DNA from: Prorocentrum cordatum
Lineage: Eukaryota > Sar > Dinophyceae > Prorocentrales > Prorocentraceae
NCBI GenBank assembly: GCA_963575745.1
Contig: CAUYUJ010021135.1
Span: 1-64,000, forward strand
Length of the DNA: 64,000 bases
Direction: 5' to 3'
The position numbers and the translations under genes were made by a program. Below the pieces are notes generated by a model that was not told the DNA's origin, made no database searches, and saw nothing but the letters and a program-made list of their open reading frames with translations. Below, one piece after another: positions 9,945-19,925 of this stretch (its first letter is position 1; every line of letters begins with the position of its first letter).

Positions 9945-10500
9945 AACGCCCTCGTCGGATAGCTCGATACCCGATATTACTTACTACCTTGACATGTTCC
10001 ACCACCCTGATGCATCTGCTACAAAACATTCACTCACAGACGCCCTCCAGTGGATTTTTCTCAGGCTTCATGGGGAGGGTGCCGGTTTGTATATCACCAT
10101 ACGGGCCATCGATGTTGTGTACCGCCCCCCCCCTTGAAGGCACTAGTGAGACTCGTCGGCGAGCGTTAGTGTATACAATTGCGTGGCGTAGAGCCGATCC
10201 CCGTCCTTGAGAGTCGTGTCGCCTTGTTCCAGCGCCGATCTTGGGGATTCCTTGCAGTTTCTGAGTGCGCACCTTTGCTGCAAGGTATTGTCAGCGCATC
10301 GGGCTTCTTGTTCGGCCGCCCCCCGTCCAGGGCCACTGCCTCCTCGTCTTCATCGCCGGCCTTCTTCCCTGAAGCTCTCGCGTCGTGGGGAGAAAAAGTC
10401 GGGGGACCCCAGACGGTGCGGCTACCCCACGGCGTGGTGAGCCAGTGGGGATTCGGGGTAACCGCGATGTTTGGGGAGTCGGGATTCGGAGGACGAGGAT
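9945..10500. other. Intergenic stretch, nothing recognised
   Basis: No gene, tandem repeat or inverted repeat that I can support. Confidence 0.4.
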
Positions 10501-10501
10501 G

Positions 10502-10605
10502 TCTCCTCCTCCGCCTCCTCCTCCTCAGCCTCCTCCTCCTCCTCCTCCTGTTCCTCCTCCTCCTCCTCCTCCTCCTCCTCCTCCTCCTCCTCCTCCTCCT
10601 CCCCC
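10502..10605. repeat. TCC microsatellite
   Basis: CCT repeat on the plus strand with a few CAG/CTG interruptions on the left and a pure run at 10550-10600. Confidence 0.95.
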
Positions 10606-10794
10606 TTTTCGGGTCGTTATCCGAGGATGTCTCGGACGATTGAGGCCTCCAGAGTCCCAAGACCGTGTGGTGACTGACCGCGCTGTGAGGCTTTAGTGGA
10701 TGCCGAGCTCACGGGGACCCTGAAGTCGGCCTTCTTCCCTGACGTCCTCGCGTCTTGAGACAGATCGGGTGTAGTAAAATGACCGTGCAATTCG

Positions 10795-10993
10795 GGGCCT
10801 CCCAGATGGTGTCCGAGTAGACGTGGTCGGGGGATCGCCGCGCCGCATCGCCGATGCATCGCCGATGCGGCTCGACGTAGAGCCTCATTTCCTCCACGCC
10901 GACGTCACCGATGCATCGCCGACGTCGCGGATGCATCGGCGATGCGGCGCGATCTTCCGACCCCACCTGCTCCGATTCCATCTGGGAAGCCTC
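10795..10993. mobile_element. Family I inverted-repeat element rich in GCATCG, copy 1
   Basis: The left end GGCCTCCCAGATGGTGTCCG and the right end (CCGATTCCATCTGGGAAGCC) are inversions, and the similarity continues through GTGGTCGGGGGATCG versus CGATCTTCCGACCCCAC, giving arms of about 55 bp. The middle holds repeated CGATGCATCGCCGATGC words. The full-length relative is at 28745, and a left-end fragment is at 34393. Confidence 0.7.
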
Positions 10994-11029
10994 CAGAGAT
11001 AGATCGGGGGCAGCTCTCGGCCTCTGGTG

Positions 11030-11118
11030 CCCCCGCCGGGCCCCGGGACCGTCAACAAACGGCTCAGGATGACAGACCGGTCCCCGGGAAGGGTTCCAGG
11101 TTTTTGGGAGACCACGTT
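11030..11118. repeat. Family M satellite monomer, partial
   Basis: Carries the diagnostic order GGGACCGTCAACAAACGGCTCAGGATG then ACCGGTCCCCGGGAAGGGTT. See the tandem pair at 20950 for the full unit. Confidence 0.55.
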
Positions 11119-11311
11119 TCGGGAGCGGAGAAGAGGGGGGTGATGACCAGGGGGGGTGGATATCATGGCGCGGGCCATGATTTTTCCTCAGATTTCACGG
11201 CGCCTCTTCTTGTTTTATTACGTTCCTGGCCCCCCCGCTGGGCCGCGCACATGCCGCCGGTCATGATTTGCACCCCCCCCTCTTGGACACCCCCCTCTTT
11301 GCCGCTCCCGA
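11119..11311. mobile_element. Family A inverted-repeat element, copy 2 (193 bp)
   Basis: Same length and structure as the copy at 9529, with ends TCGGGAGCGGAGAAGAGGGG and its inversion. It is flanked by a perfect 5-bp duplication, ACGTT, at 11114-11118 and 11312-11316. The target sequence differs from that of the other copies, which argues for independent insertions. Confidence 0.88.
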
Positions 11312-11445
11312 ACGTTGCGGAGTAAAATCTCGACGTCGGGTGTCTGCGGGCAGGTAGACACGCCACCACCACCACCACTACAAGCGGGCCACTTCTGGAG
11401 CTGAGGTCCACGGTGCCTCTGCTTTCCTGTCGTCAAAGCCTCGGC

Positions 11446-11562
11446 ATCGTTCGGGCGCGTGCACCTTTTCTCGGCGAGGCCATCGAGGAGCATCCTGGAT
11501 CACCGTGCGAGAAATAAACACACGAGAGCGAAACATTCATGGGGAGTGGAAGTCCGAGCGAT
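11446..11562. mobile_element. Family H inverted-repeat element, copy 2 (117 bp)
   Basis: Starts ATCGTTCGGGCGCGTGCA and ends in AGTCCGAGCGAT. GGC flanks both ends (11443-11445, 11563-11565), as for the copy at 5499. Confidence 0.7.
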
Positions 11563-11807
11563 GGCAAGCGGCGGATTCTTTGGGTCGGAGCTGGCCCCCC
11601 TGGCACGCTTCGCGCGAAACGACGGGGTGGTCCGACGCTGACCCAAGAAACCCCCGCGGATCTCCTGAAGGCCACGCTCCTTCCGTGCTCAGTTCTTACG
11701 CCGTGTCCTCGTGCTGGTAATTCCCCCCCTCTCCCAGCCCGCTCTGTGCCTCGTCCTCCCTGTCTTCGCCCCTCCCTCCACAACTGGACATTCCGAGTGC
11801 CAGAGGA

Positions 11808-11970
11808 GGACAAGCTACCCATACCTCCAGCCTCGCCTCGTTGTTCCCCTTTTGGGGCTCCTGGGCCTCCCTCGTCGCCACCGCTGGATTCGCCTCGAAA
11901 TCCTGGTCAGAACGCACCCCGGGAGAGGTCCAGGGAGTAGTGGTATCGGTACCTTGTGGTCTCTATAGAA
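11808..11970. mobile_element. Family J dispersed repeat, copy 2
   Basis: Contains CCGCTGGATTCGCCTCGAAA and CCCGGGAGAGGTCCAGGGAG, and ends in GTATCGGTACC. The left part carries CTACCCATACC, a rough inversion of that end. About 160 bp, approximate limits. Confidence 0.6.
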
Positions 11971-11974
11971 TACT

Positions 11975-12640
11975 GGTCTTCTCTCTTTCCTGTTTCTCTT
12001 TCTGGAAGATGGCTGGTGTCCTCCGCGGATTGTTTCGTTTGCACAGGATGTCAACAGTTGTTTCGGATCGGCGCTTTGCTCCCGTCGTTCCAGAATGGCG
12101 ATCTCGCCCCAGAGCCATGGGAAGGGATGGGAGGGAGGGGTAGTATTATATCAGATCTGCCGCGAGCGCACGTAGCTTGCCTCCTCCGGGTTCCTCTCAC
12201 CCTTCCTCTCCTGGCTCGCAAAGCCCAGCTGGTTCGCAAAGCGCAGCGGGGTCGGAGCACGACCAGGCAGCATATTCGACCCTTTGGCGTTCTGGCGGCG
12301 CGAATCGGCGAGGTACAGCCGAGATGTTGAAATAAGGATCATTCTGGGCTCAGCTGGGGAACCAAACTGGGCCGTTCCTAAGATCTAGGTCTGGGAACCT
12401 CATCGCGGCCGAGGCTCGCCAGAAAAGCTCTCTTGGTTCTTATTCAGCGTAGCTTGGGGTAGCGTTCTGGCTGTAGGTCACCCGCGGGGCTGCGAGCATC
12501 GTCGCGCAAAAGTGTCCCTTCGCGGGGGCTGCAGGTTCCCCAGGGCCGGGGGGCACTTTGAGCGCGAGGCTGCCCTGGCTCGAGATGCCAGGAGCAGAGT
12601 GGGCCGAGCATCCAGCCTGCAAGCGCAGACCATTGGGCGG
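11975..12640. other. Upstream region of the cystine-knot gene
   Basis: No repeat or second gene seen. It lies directly upstream of the ATG at 12643. An in-frame TGA at 12559 closes the reading frame upstream. I cannot point to a promoter or a trans-splice acceptor with confidence. Confidence 0.4.
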
Positions 12641-12642
12641 TG

Positions 12643-13437
12643 ATGGCCAGCACAACGAGGCGGGCACCAGCTGCAGGGGAGAGGAGGTCGGAGGGGGATT
12701 GCCCGCGCTCCGAAGCCCTGAGCCGCGACGAAAGGAACTCCGACGGATCCCGAGCGCCGAAGGTTGTCATGATGCTCGCCGGGATCGTTGCGGCGCTGGT
12801 TTCCGTGGTGTGGTATTCTTGCGCGCGGCGCGAGGACGTCCCGACGGCTGCGTTATGCTTGGAGGCTTGGCGGCGCGGTTGCAGCGGCGACTTGACATGT
12901 TGCGAGGGTCTCGACTGCGCCGGGCTCGGTCACAACACGCAGTGCGTTCCCAGGTCTAAGGACCACAGGGACTTTAAAGAAGGTTGTGTCCAGGCCGAGC
13001 ACGGCTTCTGCACCGCGCGCGACCAGTGTTGCGAGGGTCTTTATTGTTTTCTCAACAAGTGTCACCTGAGGAGGACCAGGAAGGAGGAGGGTTGCATCCA
13101 GGCCCTGCGCCACGGCTGCGATGCCAACTCGAGCTGCTGCGAGGGTCTCTTCTGCGACATCCGGTGGCGGCAGTGCATTCCTAACGCAACGGATGACCAG
13201 AAAGAAGGTTGCATTCAGGCTTGGCGCCACGGCTGCAATGACGACTCGAAGTGTTGCGAGGCGCCCCGTGTCCACTGCCGGACGGACCTGTCGTGGTGCG
13301 TGTCTGGGAGTGCGGAGGACCAGCCAGGAGGCTGCGTCAAAGAGCATGAGGGCGGGTGCGCAGACTCCAGCGACTGCTGCGAGGAGTACCTGACCTGCAG
13401 CAACGAGTACGAGGGGACAGTGTGTAAGTTCGACTGA
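12643..13437 (+). CDS. Cysteine-rich protein with five tandem cystine-knot-like (knottin) repeats and an N-terminal hydrophobic segment
   Basis: Uninterrupted 264-codon gene from the first in-frame ATG; an in-frame TGA lies upstream at 12559. Residues 1-40 are polar and basic. Residues 41-59 form one hydrophobic stretch, either a membrane anchor or, if translation starts at the ATG at 12769 (222 residues), a signal peptide. Then come five repeats of six cysteines at about residues 72-101, 115-140, 151-178, 190-219 and 231-261. Every repeat has the spacing C-x7-C-x5-C-C-x(4-6)-C-x(4-8)-C. That is the inhibitor-cystine-knot arrangement known from secreted knottins (protease inhibitors, antimicrobials, venom peptides). 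Linkers are 10-13 residues, charged and partly dibasic, and most repeats keep CCEGL. Two further cysteines (20 and 60) lie outside the repeats. The fold is inferred from spacing only, and function and partners are unknown. It stands alone with no neighbouring gene. Confidence 0.85.
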   Translation: MASTTRRAPAAGERRSEGDCPRSEALSRDERNSDGSRAPKVVMMLAGIVAALVSVVWYSCARREDVPTAALCLEAWRRGCSGDLTCCEGLDCAGLGHNTQCVPRSKDHRDFKEGCVQAEHGFCTARDQCCEGLYCFLNKCHLRRTRKEEGCIQALRHGCDANSSCCEGLFCDIRWRQCIPNATDDQKEGCIQAWRHGCNDDSKCCEAPRVHCRTDLSWCVSGSAEDQPGGCVKEHEGGCADSSDCCEEYLTCSNEYEGTVCKFD

Positions 13438-13455
13438 CGCTCAGACGCGCGTTAT

Positions 13456-13654
13456 GCGGGCAATAGTTTTATCCACATCCAGAGCGTCTTGGATTCTTGG
13501 GCTCTCTTCCCCAGAAACCGTAGACGCACTGGATATGGATAAGAATCTGGCCCCAAGAGGCTTGATTTTATCCATATCCAGTGCGCCTCGGCGTTGCGGC
13601 ACCTCTTCCCAAAAAGTCCACGACGCTCTGGATATGGATATAAGTATTGCCCGC
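13456..13654. repeat. Large imperfect inverted repeat (about 90-bp arms)
   Basis: The left arm 13456-13547 begins GCGGGCAATAGTTTTATCCA. The right arm 13563-13654 ends in the inversion TATAAGTATTGCCCGC. Both arms repeat CATATCCAGNGCG and GGATATGGATA words, so the arms themselves contain smaller palindromes. The loop is about 15 bp. It starts 18 bases after the stop codon of the knottin-repeat gene. It could be a hairpin-type mobile element or a 3' structure. I see no clear target duplication. Confidence 0.8.
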
Positions 13655-13764
13655 ACGTTGGGGCGAGAGAAGGCGGCACCGCCACGTCTGCCACCGCGCG
13701 ACGTCGGCCGCAGCAGAGCCGCCGTCACCGTGGAGTCTGGCACGTCAGATGCGACGTGCATTCG

Positions 13765-13938
13765 CCTGCTCCTGCTCCTCATCATCATCCTCCTCCTCCA
13801 CATGCCCCTCTTCCTCTTCTGTTTTCCTCCTCCATTACCCTCCTCCTCCTCCTCCTCCTCCTCCTCCTCCTCCTCCTCCTCCTCCTCCTTCTCCTTCTCT
13901 CTCCTCTCCTCCTCCTCCTCCTCCTCCTCCTCCTCCTC

Positions 13939-13971
<33 letters not shown>

Positions 13972-14245
13972 ATGCCCCTCTTCTCTCTATTATCCTCCTG
14001 CATTGTCCTCCTCCTCTCCTCCTCATCCCCCCCTCCTTCTCCTCATCTCATCCTCCTCCTTTCCATTCCCCTCCTCCGCCTTCACTATCCTCCTCGCCCT
14101 CCTCCACTATCCTCCTCCCCCTCCTCCACTATCATCCTCGCCCTCCTCCACTATCCTCCTCGCCCTCCTCCACTATCCTCCACTATCCTCCTCCTCCTCC
14201 TCCTCCTCCTCCTCCCCCTCCTCCTCCCCCTCCTCCTCCTCCTCG
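13765..14245. repeat. Long TCC microsatellite with embedded CTCCACTATCCTC units
   Basis: Pure CCT runs at 13842-13888 and 13908-13965. At 14085-14190 a 21-bp unit, CCTCCTCGCCCTCCTCCACTA, is tandemly repeated. Long Pro/Ser/Leu frames here are artefacts. Confidence 0.95.
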
Positions 14246-14461
14246 GAGGCGGGGGCGCGGCGTGCCTGCCTCCCCCGACAGCCTGCTGTGCGAGGGGCCC
14301 CTCGGTGGAGGCGCCTCGGCTCCTCCGCCGCGGGGCCCCTCTCGAGGTCGGGGCGGCGCGGGGGCCTCCCCCCCGCGCCGCGGGGCGGGGCCCTGGGCGG
14401 GCCGCGCGCGGCCCCGCCTCCCCGGTGGGCCCTCGTCGCGCGAGCGTCCTCGCTCTCTCTC

Positions 14462-14464
14462 GCG

Positions 14465-14505
<41 letters not shown>

Positions 14506-14690
14506 CCTCGACTCCCCGCCCCCTTTTTCCCTCCCTCGCTCCCTCCCTCCTCCCTCCCTCGCTCCCTCCCTCCCTCCTCCTCCCTCCCTCCCTCCCTCCT
14601 CCTCTCCTCCTCCTCCTGCTCCTCCTCTTTCTCCTCCTCCTCTTCCTCCTCCTCCTCCGCCTCCTCTTCCTCCTCTCTGTCCTTGCCACC
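14462..14690. repeat. CT microsatellite followed by CTCC/CCT tract
   Basis: CT repeat at 14465-14500, then CCCTC and CTCCTC runs to 14690. Confidence 0.95.
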
Positions 14691-14699
14691 GCGCCCACC

Positions 14700-15690
14700 T
14701 GGCAACGTGCGACCTGCTCTTTTTTTGTGCCTCGCTTCCCGCCTTTGGAGTGGAGCCGCTTCGGCACGGGATCGCGCCGACAGTTCCAGCCGACGCATCA
14801 CGGTAGGCGCGCGAGCGTTAGTTTCAGCCTATTATGTACATTTCTTTGCAGCGGGCGCGCGCATGTTTTTGTGTACACGTGTGCGTTCGCCATATATGCG
14901 CGGTGGAAGATTGCCCACGCGGGTCGCCTCAGACATTTCGCGAGTGTTTCTTGGAGCCTTGTCGGGGGTAAGGTGGGAGAGGGAGGAGGAGGAACAGAGA
15001 AGGGGGTGGATGCGGAGGTGCAGAGGGAAAGGGAGATTGAGGCGGAGGAGGCGGAGGAGGAGGAGGAGGAGGAGGTTGTGTTGGGAGTTTCTTTCCTCTT
15101 TCTTCCCCTCCCTCCATCCCTCCTGCCCTCCTTCCCTCCTGCTCCTGTTCCTCTTCTTCCTCATCCTCCTCCCCCTCTTTCCTCCCTCCCGCGTCTGATG
15201 CATGAGGCACGGACTGCGCGAGGGATACAACGAAACATGTATGATGTCTGCAGTTCGAGGGCTTCCAAAAGTCGGAGATGCACGAAGTGCGCGAGGGTCA
15301 TACACAATGGAGGCCCCTATACCATCCTAAGAACGGTTGTTGGCATCAGCTCAGACGGGCCAGACGTTGACGGGTCCCCAGTCTGTTGATGCCTCTGGGG
15401 TGTTCGGTGGACCCCGTGGGCCCGGATTCGAATTGCATTGCCTTGGAGGCCACATCGGCACACCGAGCCAACAACCATTCACGCCGCCAGGCCTCGACCC
15501 TCCCGCGCCCACCCTTCCGAGGGAAACAGAGGCTCGAAGGGGAAACAACAAAACGCCGCAGCCCCCCCAACCCCTCGTTTCCCTCCCCCCCCCCCCCGAG
15601 GGGGAACAACAAAAACCTGACGGGGGAACGAAAAACGCTTCGAACGGGGGGGGGGGGAGTAAGCCCAGGGGGGGCGAGGAGGAGCGGGGT
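14700..15690. other. Intergenic stretch with short microsatellites
   Basis: Contains a GGA run at 15040-15076, pyrimidine-rich stretches around 15090-15190, and homopolymer C and G runs near 15590 and 15645. The rest shows no recognisable gene. Confidence 0.5.
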
Positions 15691-15691
15691 G

Positions 15692-15815
15692 GGAGATGGC
15701 CAGGAGTAGGAGGAGGAGGAGGAGGAGGAGGAGGACCAGGATGAGGAGAAGCAGGAGGAAGAGGAGCAGAAGGAGGAGGAGGAGGAGCAGGAGGGGGGAG
15801 AGGAGAAGACGGAAG
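15692..15815. repeat. GGA microsatellite
   Basis: AGG repeat on the plus strand with AGC and GAA interruptions. Confidence 0.9.
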
Positions 15816-16370
15816 TCGCCACTTCTTTTCCAACAAAGGGGATTGAGGCGACCACGGCGGGTCTGGCAGCCTGACCTTCCGTCGGAGGGCGACGGGCGTT
15901 GCCCGTCATTGGACGGGGGCGGCGGCTGCCGCACTGGCCCAAGAGCATGCGGCTTCTGATGCTGGCGCTCGGCATCCGCAGATTCCTCCTGAGCGGGCGC
16001 AGTGAGTTTGCTCCGAAAGCGAGCCCACCTGCAGCCGCACCAGGGGGAGGAGCACGAGCGCGATGATGAATCCATCCTACAGGAGGTCGCCCAGAGACCG
16101 CCTCCCGCTACCCCCTGTACGACAGCGAGCACGTGAACTCTAAGCAACACTAGGAGGCAGTGGTGCACATTCCGCGTCCGTGCACCTGCAGCTCCCGGCC
16201 TTCAACCACGTTTTCATTGGCATGGACGACGACGGATACCTCCCACCTTTCTAGCGGATACCCCTGTGCGAACAACTGGGCGCAGGCGCACTGCGCCCAT
16301 CGACGACACCGCGGCACTAGTTGAGGAGGAGGAGCGTGACAAGAGAACGGCGTTTGGACAGAGAGAGAGA
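15816..16370. other. Intergenic stretch
   Basis: No gene recognised. A short GA run (GAGAGAGAGA) sits at 16360-16376. Confidence 0.4.
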
Positions 16371-16380
16371 GAGAGATGTA

Positions 16381-17105
16381 CTAGCGATTGAGAGGGTGGC
16401 GCCCTCGCATCGTGATGAGGTGTCGCCGGCGCGCGGCACATGGACCAAACATCCTGGCGGGCCTTTCGAACATCGACGAGTTCCTGAGCCGCCTCGCCTG
16501 CCCTGCACAAGCCGCGGCCGCTGGGCTCGAAGGGTCTGGGCGTTCCCTCGGCGCCCCGTTCCGCGCCTGCGGCGCTCGACGAAGGTTTTTCCGCGGCCGC
16601 CAGGCCCCCAGATTCCCGGTGTTCCTTGGGCACTGCGCTTCGCATTCTGGGGTTGGTTCGCTCGAAGCAGTCAGTAAAGAATTGTGTTCGTTTCGGGTCT
16701 CCAACAGCCAGGATGTTGCCTTCAGCGTTGCGCCTCCGGTGGGCCTTTGGCAGGCTGTGCTTACTGGGCCGCCCGAGTGGCATCGCTGGCGTGACCGGCG
16801 CAGCACATCTCACAAGGCGCGAGCTCCATGCTGGTCCGCGCACCCGACGGGGAGCGCGCTGGCGCCAAGCATGTTTTGACAGGCTGGATCTTCATGGCAG
16901 CACGATGGCTGTATAGAAACTGTCTGCCCAGAGGAGGAGGAGGAGTGGAATAGAATCGTCCGCATAGCGGTGTGACACGAAACGGCGCGATCTTCGAGGG
17001 CTTAGTGAATAAGCTCGATTTGTCGAAAATTTCTCTTTGGGCCATTGCCCACCCCTGATTTTGGCAAGACATTTTCTGCGGGTGGCCGTCAACGGCAGCG
17101 AGCAA
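16381..17105 (-). pseudogene. Possible decayed coding region, unrecognised
   Basis: Short minus-strand segments with protein-like composition lie end to end in different frames: around 16810-17030, then around 16620-16780. This pattern fits a gene broken by frameshifts. I recognise no domain. It lies just downstream, on the same strand, of the coiled-coil-like frame at 17246-17737 and may be part of the same decayed unit. Confidence 0.25.
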
Positions 17106-17245
17106 GGGACAGCCACCGGCTTGCGGAGCTGCTCGTTGCCGAAGGACCAGCCCCGCTCGAGCTGCCGCGGCGCCACCTTCTTCGGACTCCTCAGCGCCCA
17201 GGCTGCTGTGGTGAAGTCACTTGTCTTCCTTCAGAGTCGTTATCA

Positions 17246-17737
17246 TTATTCTTCTTTTCCTTCCTGCCGTCTGCATCTCGGACTCGGGCGGGGTTTGACG
17301 CCGACCTTGGACGCGAGCGCTTGCGTCGCGATCCTCTTGGACTCGATGGCGGCTGCCAACGCCACCGCGCGTTGGTCTTCTCGCTCTTGCGCTCGCGCGA
17401 GGTTCTCCCGACACCACTGGAGCGTGGGGAAAGCCTGGTCGTGCTTCGCCCGAGCGTTTATGACCGTAACAGCTCCCTCGCGAATCGATTTCTCTGGAAT
17501 CGTGGCCTGCTCTTGGGCCGCATGCATCTTGAGGATGCCAACTTGGGCCAGCATCGCAGTCTTGATCACGGAATCGCTGGTGAAGGCGATGGCCGCGTCA
17601 ACCGTTGGGGTCCCAGAACTCGCAGCTTGAGTGCAACTACTGCCTCTGCTGCCGCTGCGCTTACCCCCCCGCGCGCACCAACAAACGGTTAGCATCAGCC
17701 CCTGCTGCATGCTTGCCCGTCTGCTCCGTGTCTCCAC
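17246..17737 (-). CDS. Unrecognised helix-rich open frame (possible gene remnant)
   Basis: Up to 163 codons. From about residue 43 to 150 the composition is that of a long amphipathic helix or coiled coil, rich in Ala, Gln, Glu, Lys and Arg with regular hydrophobic positions and few prolines, unlike the repeat-derived frames around it. No homologue can be named from the sequence alone. The first 40 residues look less protein-like, so the true start is unclear, and an exon or retroelement first-ORF remnant is possible. Confidence 0.4.
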   Translation of the reverse strand: METRSRRASMQQGLMLTVCWCARGGKRSGSRGSSCTQAASSGTPTVDAAIAFTSDSVIKTAMLAQVGILKMHAAQEQATIPEKSIREGAVTVINARAKHDQAFPTLQWCRENLARAQEREDQRAVALAAAIESKRIATQALASKVGVKPRPSPRCRRQEGKEE

Positions 17738-18022
17738 CTTTGCCTGGGCAGAGCTTGACTAACCGTCCGCACTCTGGCATTTGCGGCCGCGCTCGATCAG
17801 GACTGTGTTCCATGCACTTCTCCCGCACCCTCGGCATGATGACCGATCTCGACACGACGCAGAGGAACCCATCGCTGTCGCAAAATGCGATCTGACGCAC
17901 TCATCCTTGCCACCGGGAAGGGCGCGAGGGAACGTGTTGCCCCGGTGCCCCCCAAACGCCGCGAAAAGGCGGGGTGCCTGACCCAAGAAAGGAAGCCGCC
18001 CGGGGCAGAATTGCTCGAACAG

Positions 18023-18112
18023 AGGAGGAGGAGGAGGAGGAGGAGGAGGAGGAAGAAAAAGAGGAGGAGGACAAGGAAAAGGAAAAGGAAAAGGAGGAGG
18101 AGGATGAAGAGC

Positions 18113-18143
<31 letters not shown>

Positions 18144-18420
18144 GGAGGAGGAGGAGGAGGAGAAGGAGGAGGAGGAGGACGGGAGGAGGACGGGAGGAGG
18201 ACGGGAGGCGGTGGAGGAGGAAGAGGAGGATGAGGAGGAGGAGGAGGAGGAGGAGGGTGGTCAGGATGAAGAGGGTGAGGGAGGGTGAGGAGGATGACGA
18301 AGTGGTGAGGAGGAGGAGGAGGAGGCGGAGGAGGAGGAGGAGGAGGAGGAGGACGAGGAGGAAGATGAGGAGGACGAGCACGAGGACGAGGAGGAGCAGG
18401 CGCAGCAGCACCGGGCCGCC
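18023..18420. repeat. GGA microsatellite
   Basis: AGG repeat on the plus strand with GAA, GAC and GAT interruptions. Pure runs at 18023-18050 and 18118-18170. Confidence 0.95.
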
Positions 18421-18539
18421 TCGGGGTCGGCCCACGCGGGCCGGCGGCCCTCCCCCTTCGGGCCAGGCGAGCTGCCGGGGCGCCCCGCTGGCTCTCCGCC
18501 CGCCCTCGCGTCGGAGGGGGCGCTGGCTGGCAGGCGGCC

Positions 18540-18588
18540 CGTCGGCCTCGTAGCCCGCGGTCGTCGTCCGTCGTCGTCGTCGTCGTCG

Positions 18589-18666
<78 letters not shown>

Positions 18667-18780
18667 CGTCGTCGTCGTCGTCGTCGTCGTCGTCATCGTC
18701 ATCGTTCTCGTCGACATCCTCGTTCTTTTCCTCGTCCTCGTCCTCGTTCCCGTCGCCGTCGTCGTCGTCATCCGCCCGTT
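18540..18780. repeat. GTC/TCG trinucleotide microsatellite
   Basis: Runs of GTC repeated more than 20 times (purest 18595-18665), with CTC, TTC and CAT variants on the right. Confidence 0.97.
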
Positions 18781-19858
18781 TGTCGCCTGTTTGTCGTCCG
18801 TCCGCCGTCGTCTCCCATCCGTCGTCCGTCCATCATCGTTCACCATGGGGGGATCGGGCCCTTGCCCTCCCCGTCTCCTCACATGGCGAGCTCCAGAGAA
18901 GGGCTTGCCTTCGAGAGTCGCAGGGGTCGGCGCCTCTGCCTCAGCGGACAGCGGCGGACCGCCCCCGCAGGCGGGGGCCGGCGGAAGGCCGGCGGGATCC
19001 GGCGCAAGTAGAGATTGCTTTCCTGAGAGATGGAGGTCGCCTGGGGGGCAAAGGGGCCCTGGGGGCAACGGGTCCCGAGGTTCTTCGCCGTTCTTGGCCT
19101 CCCCGGGCCCCCCAGGGGCCCAAGGATTGTCAAAAGACAACGCAGGGGGAAGAGGTGGTCCTGGGGGAAGGCCCCGGGGTCTAGGGCCCGTTTCCCTGAT
19201 GACGCGCGCTCCCCATTTTAGATCGTCGTCCATGCGTCCGTCCGTTCGTCGGTCGTCGTCGTCCCTTTGTCGTCGTTGTCCGTCCTTCATCGTACGTAGT
19301 CGTTGTCCGCCCGTCGGTGCTGGTGGTGGCTGTCGTCCGTCCTTCGTAGTCGTCCGTCTGCAGATGGAAGATATCCGTCGCAGCGCATACCATCGACGCG
19401 TGCGCACCAATAGCGGAGGAACAAAGAAGCGGCCAAACGAATAACGAAGATCGATGGCAGCCCGAGAGTCTGCAGGCGTGCGCCGAGGCCGCGCACCGGC
19501 GGGCGTTCCCGGGCTGCTCTCTGGCCTTCATCGGGCCGTCTTGGGTTTTTGCCGGGCCGCTCCTGGGGCCATCCTGAGGCTGCAGAGGCCCCTCGGAGTG
19601 GTGAAGAGCATGACGGGTGCACGCGCGTGCGTGAGTGATGTTGGCCTCTCGGGAGTCTCTCTCCGTCGGTTGTCCGTTCGTCGGAGTCGTCCGTCCGTCC
19701 ATCGTCGTCGTCGTCTTCGTCGTTGGCCCCCCTTTCGTTGACCCTGTCCTGCCTGCGATCCTGGGCTGGAGCCCGTGGGGCACAGATCATCGAGAACAGA
19801 GGAGCCCCTGATCCCAACACCACGACGCAGACGTGGCCTCACTCAGGCCCCCGCCTCC
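18781..19858. other. Intergenic stretch with GTCC-rich patches
   Basis: Scattered CGTCCGTC and TCGTCGTC patches (18780-18840, 19220-19370, 19660-19730) look like decayed extensions of the GTC microsatellite. No gene recognised. Confidence 0.45.
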
Positions 19859-19915
19859 GCCTTTGGGAGGATCCGTTCGGGCAGCTCTGCCCGATGCACC
19901 TGTAGCAAAGACCTC
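19859..19915. repeat. Left copy of a 56-bp direct repeat flanking a palindromic element
   Basis: TTCGGGCAGCTCTGCCCGAT and a following GCACCTGTAGCAAAGACCTC recur almost exactly at 20081-20136. The two copies bracket the family G element at 19926-20073. Confidence 0.85.
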
Positions 19916-19925
19916 TAGGCTCTAG

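Noticed and set aside
15420-15470. GGATTCGAATTGC and other TTCGAA words as possible tRNA T-loops
   Set aside because: No cloverleaf with matching D and anticodon arms could be built around them or around the words at 9135, 31900, 33525 and 63648.
16892-17176. A YADD word on the minus strand, the core of reverse transcriptase motif C
   Set aside because: No other RT motif surrounds it, it is followed by a run of Leu from a GGA repeat, and the real RT lies at 48.1-49.3 kb.
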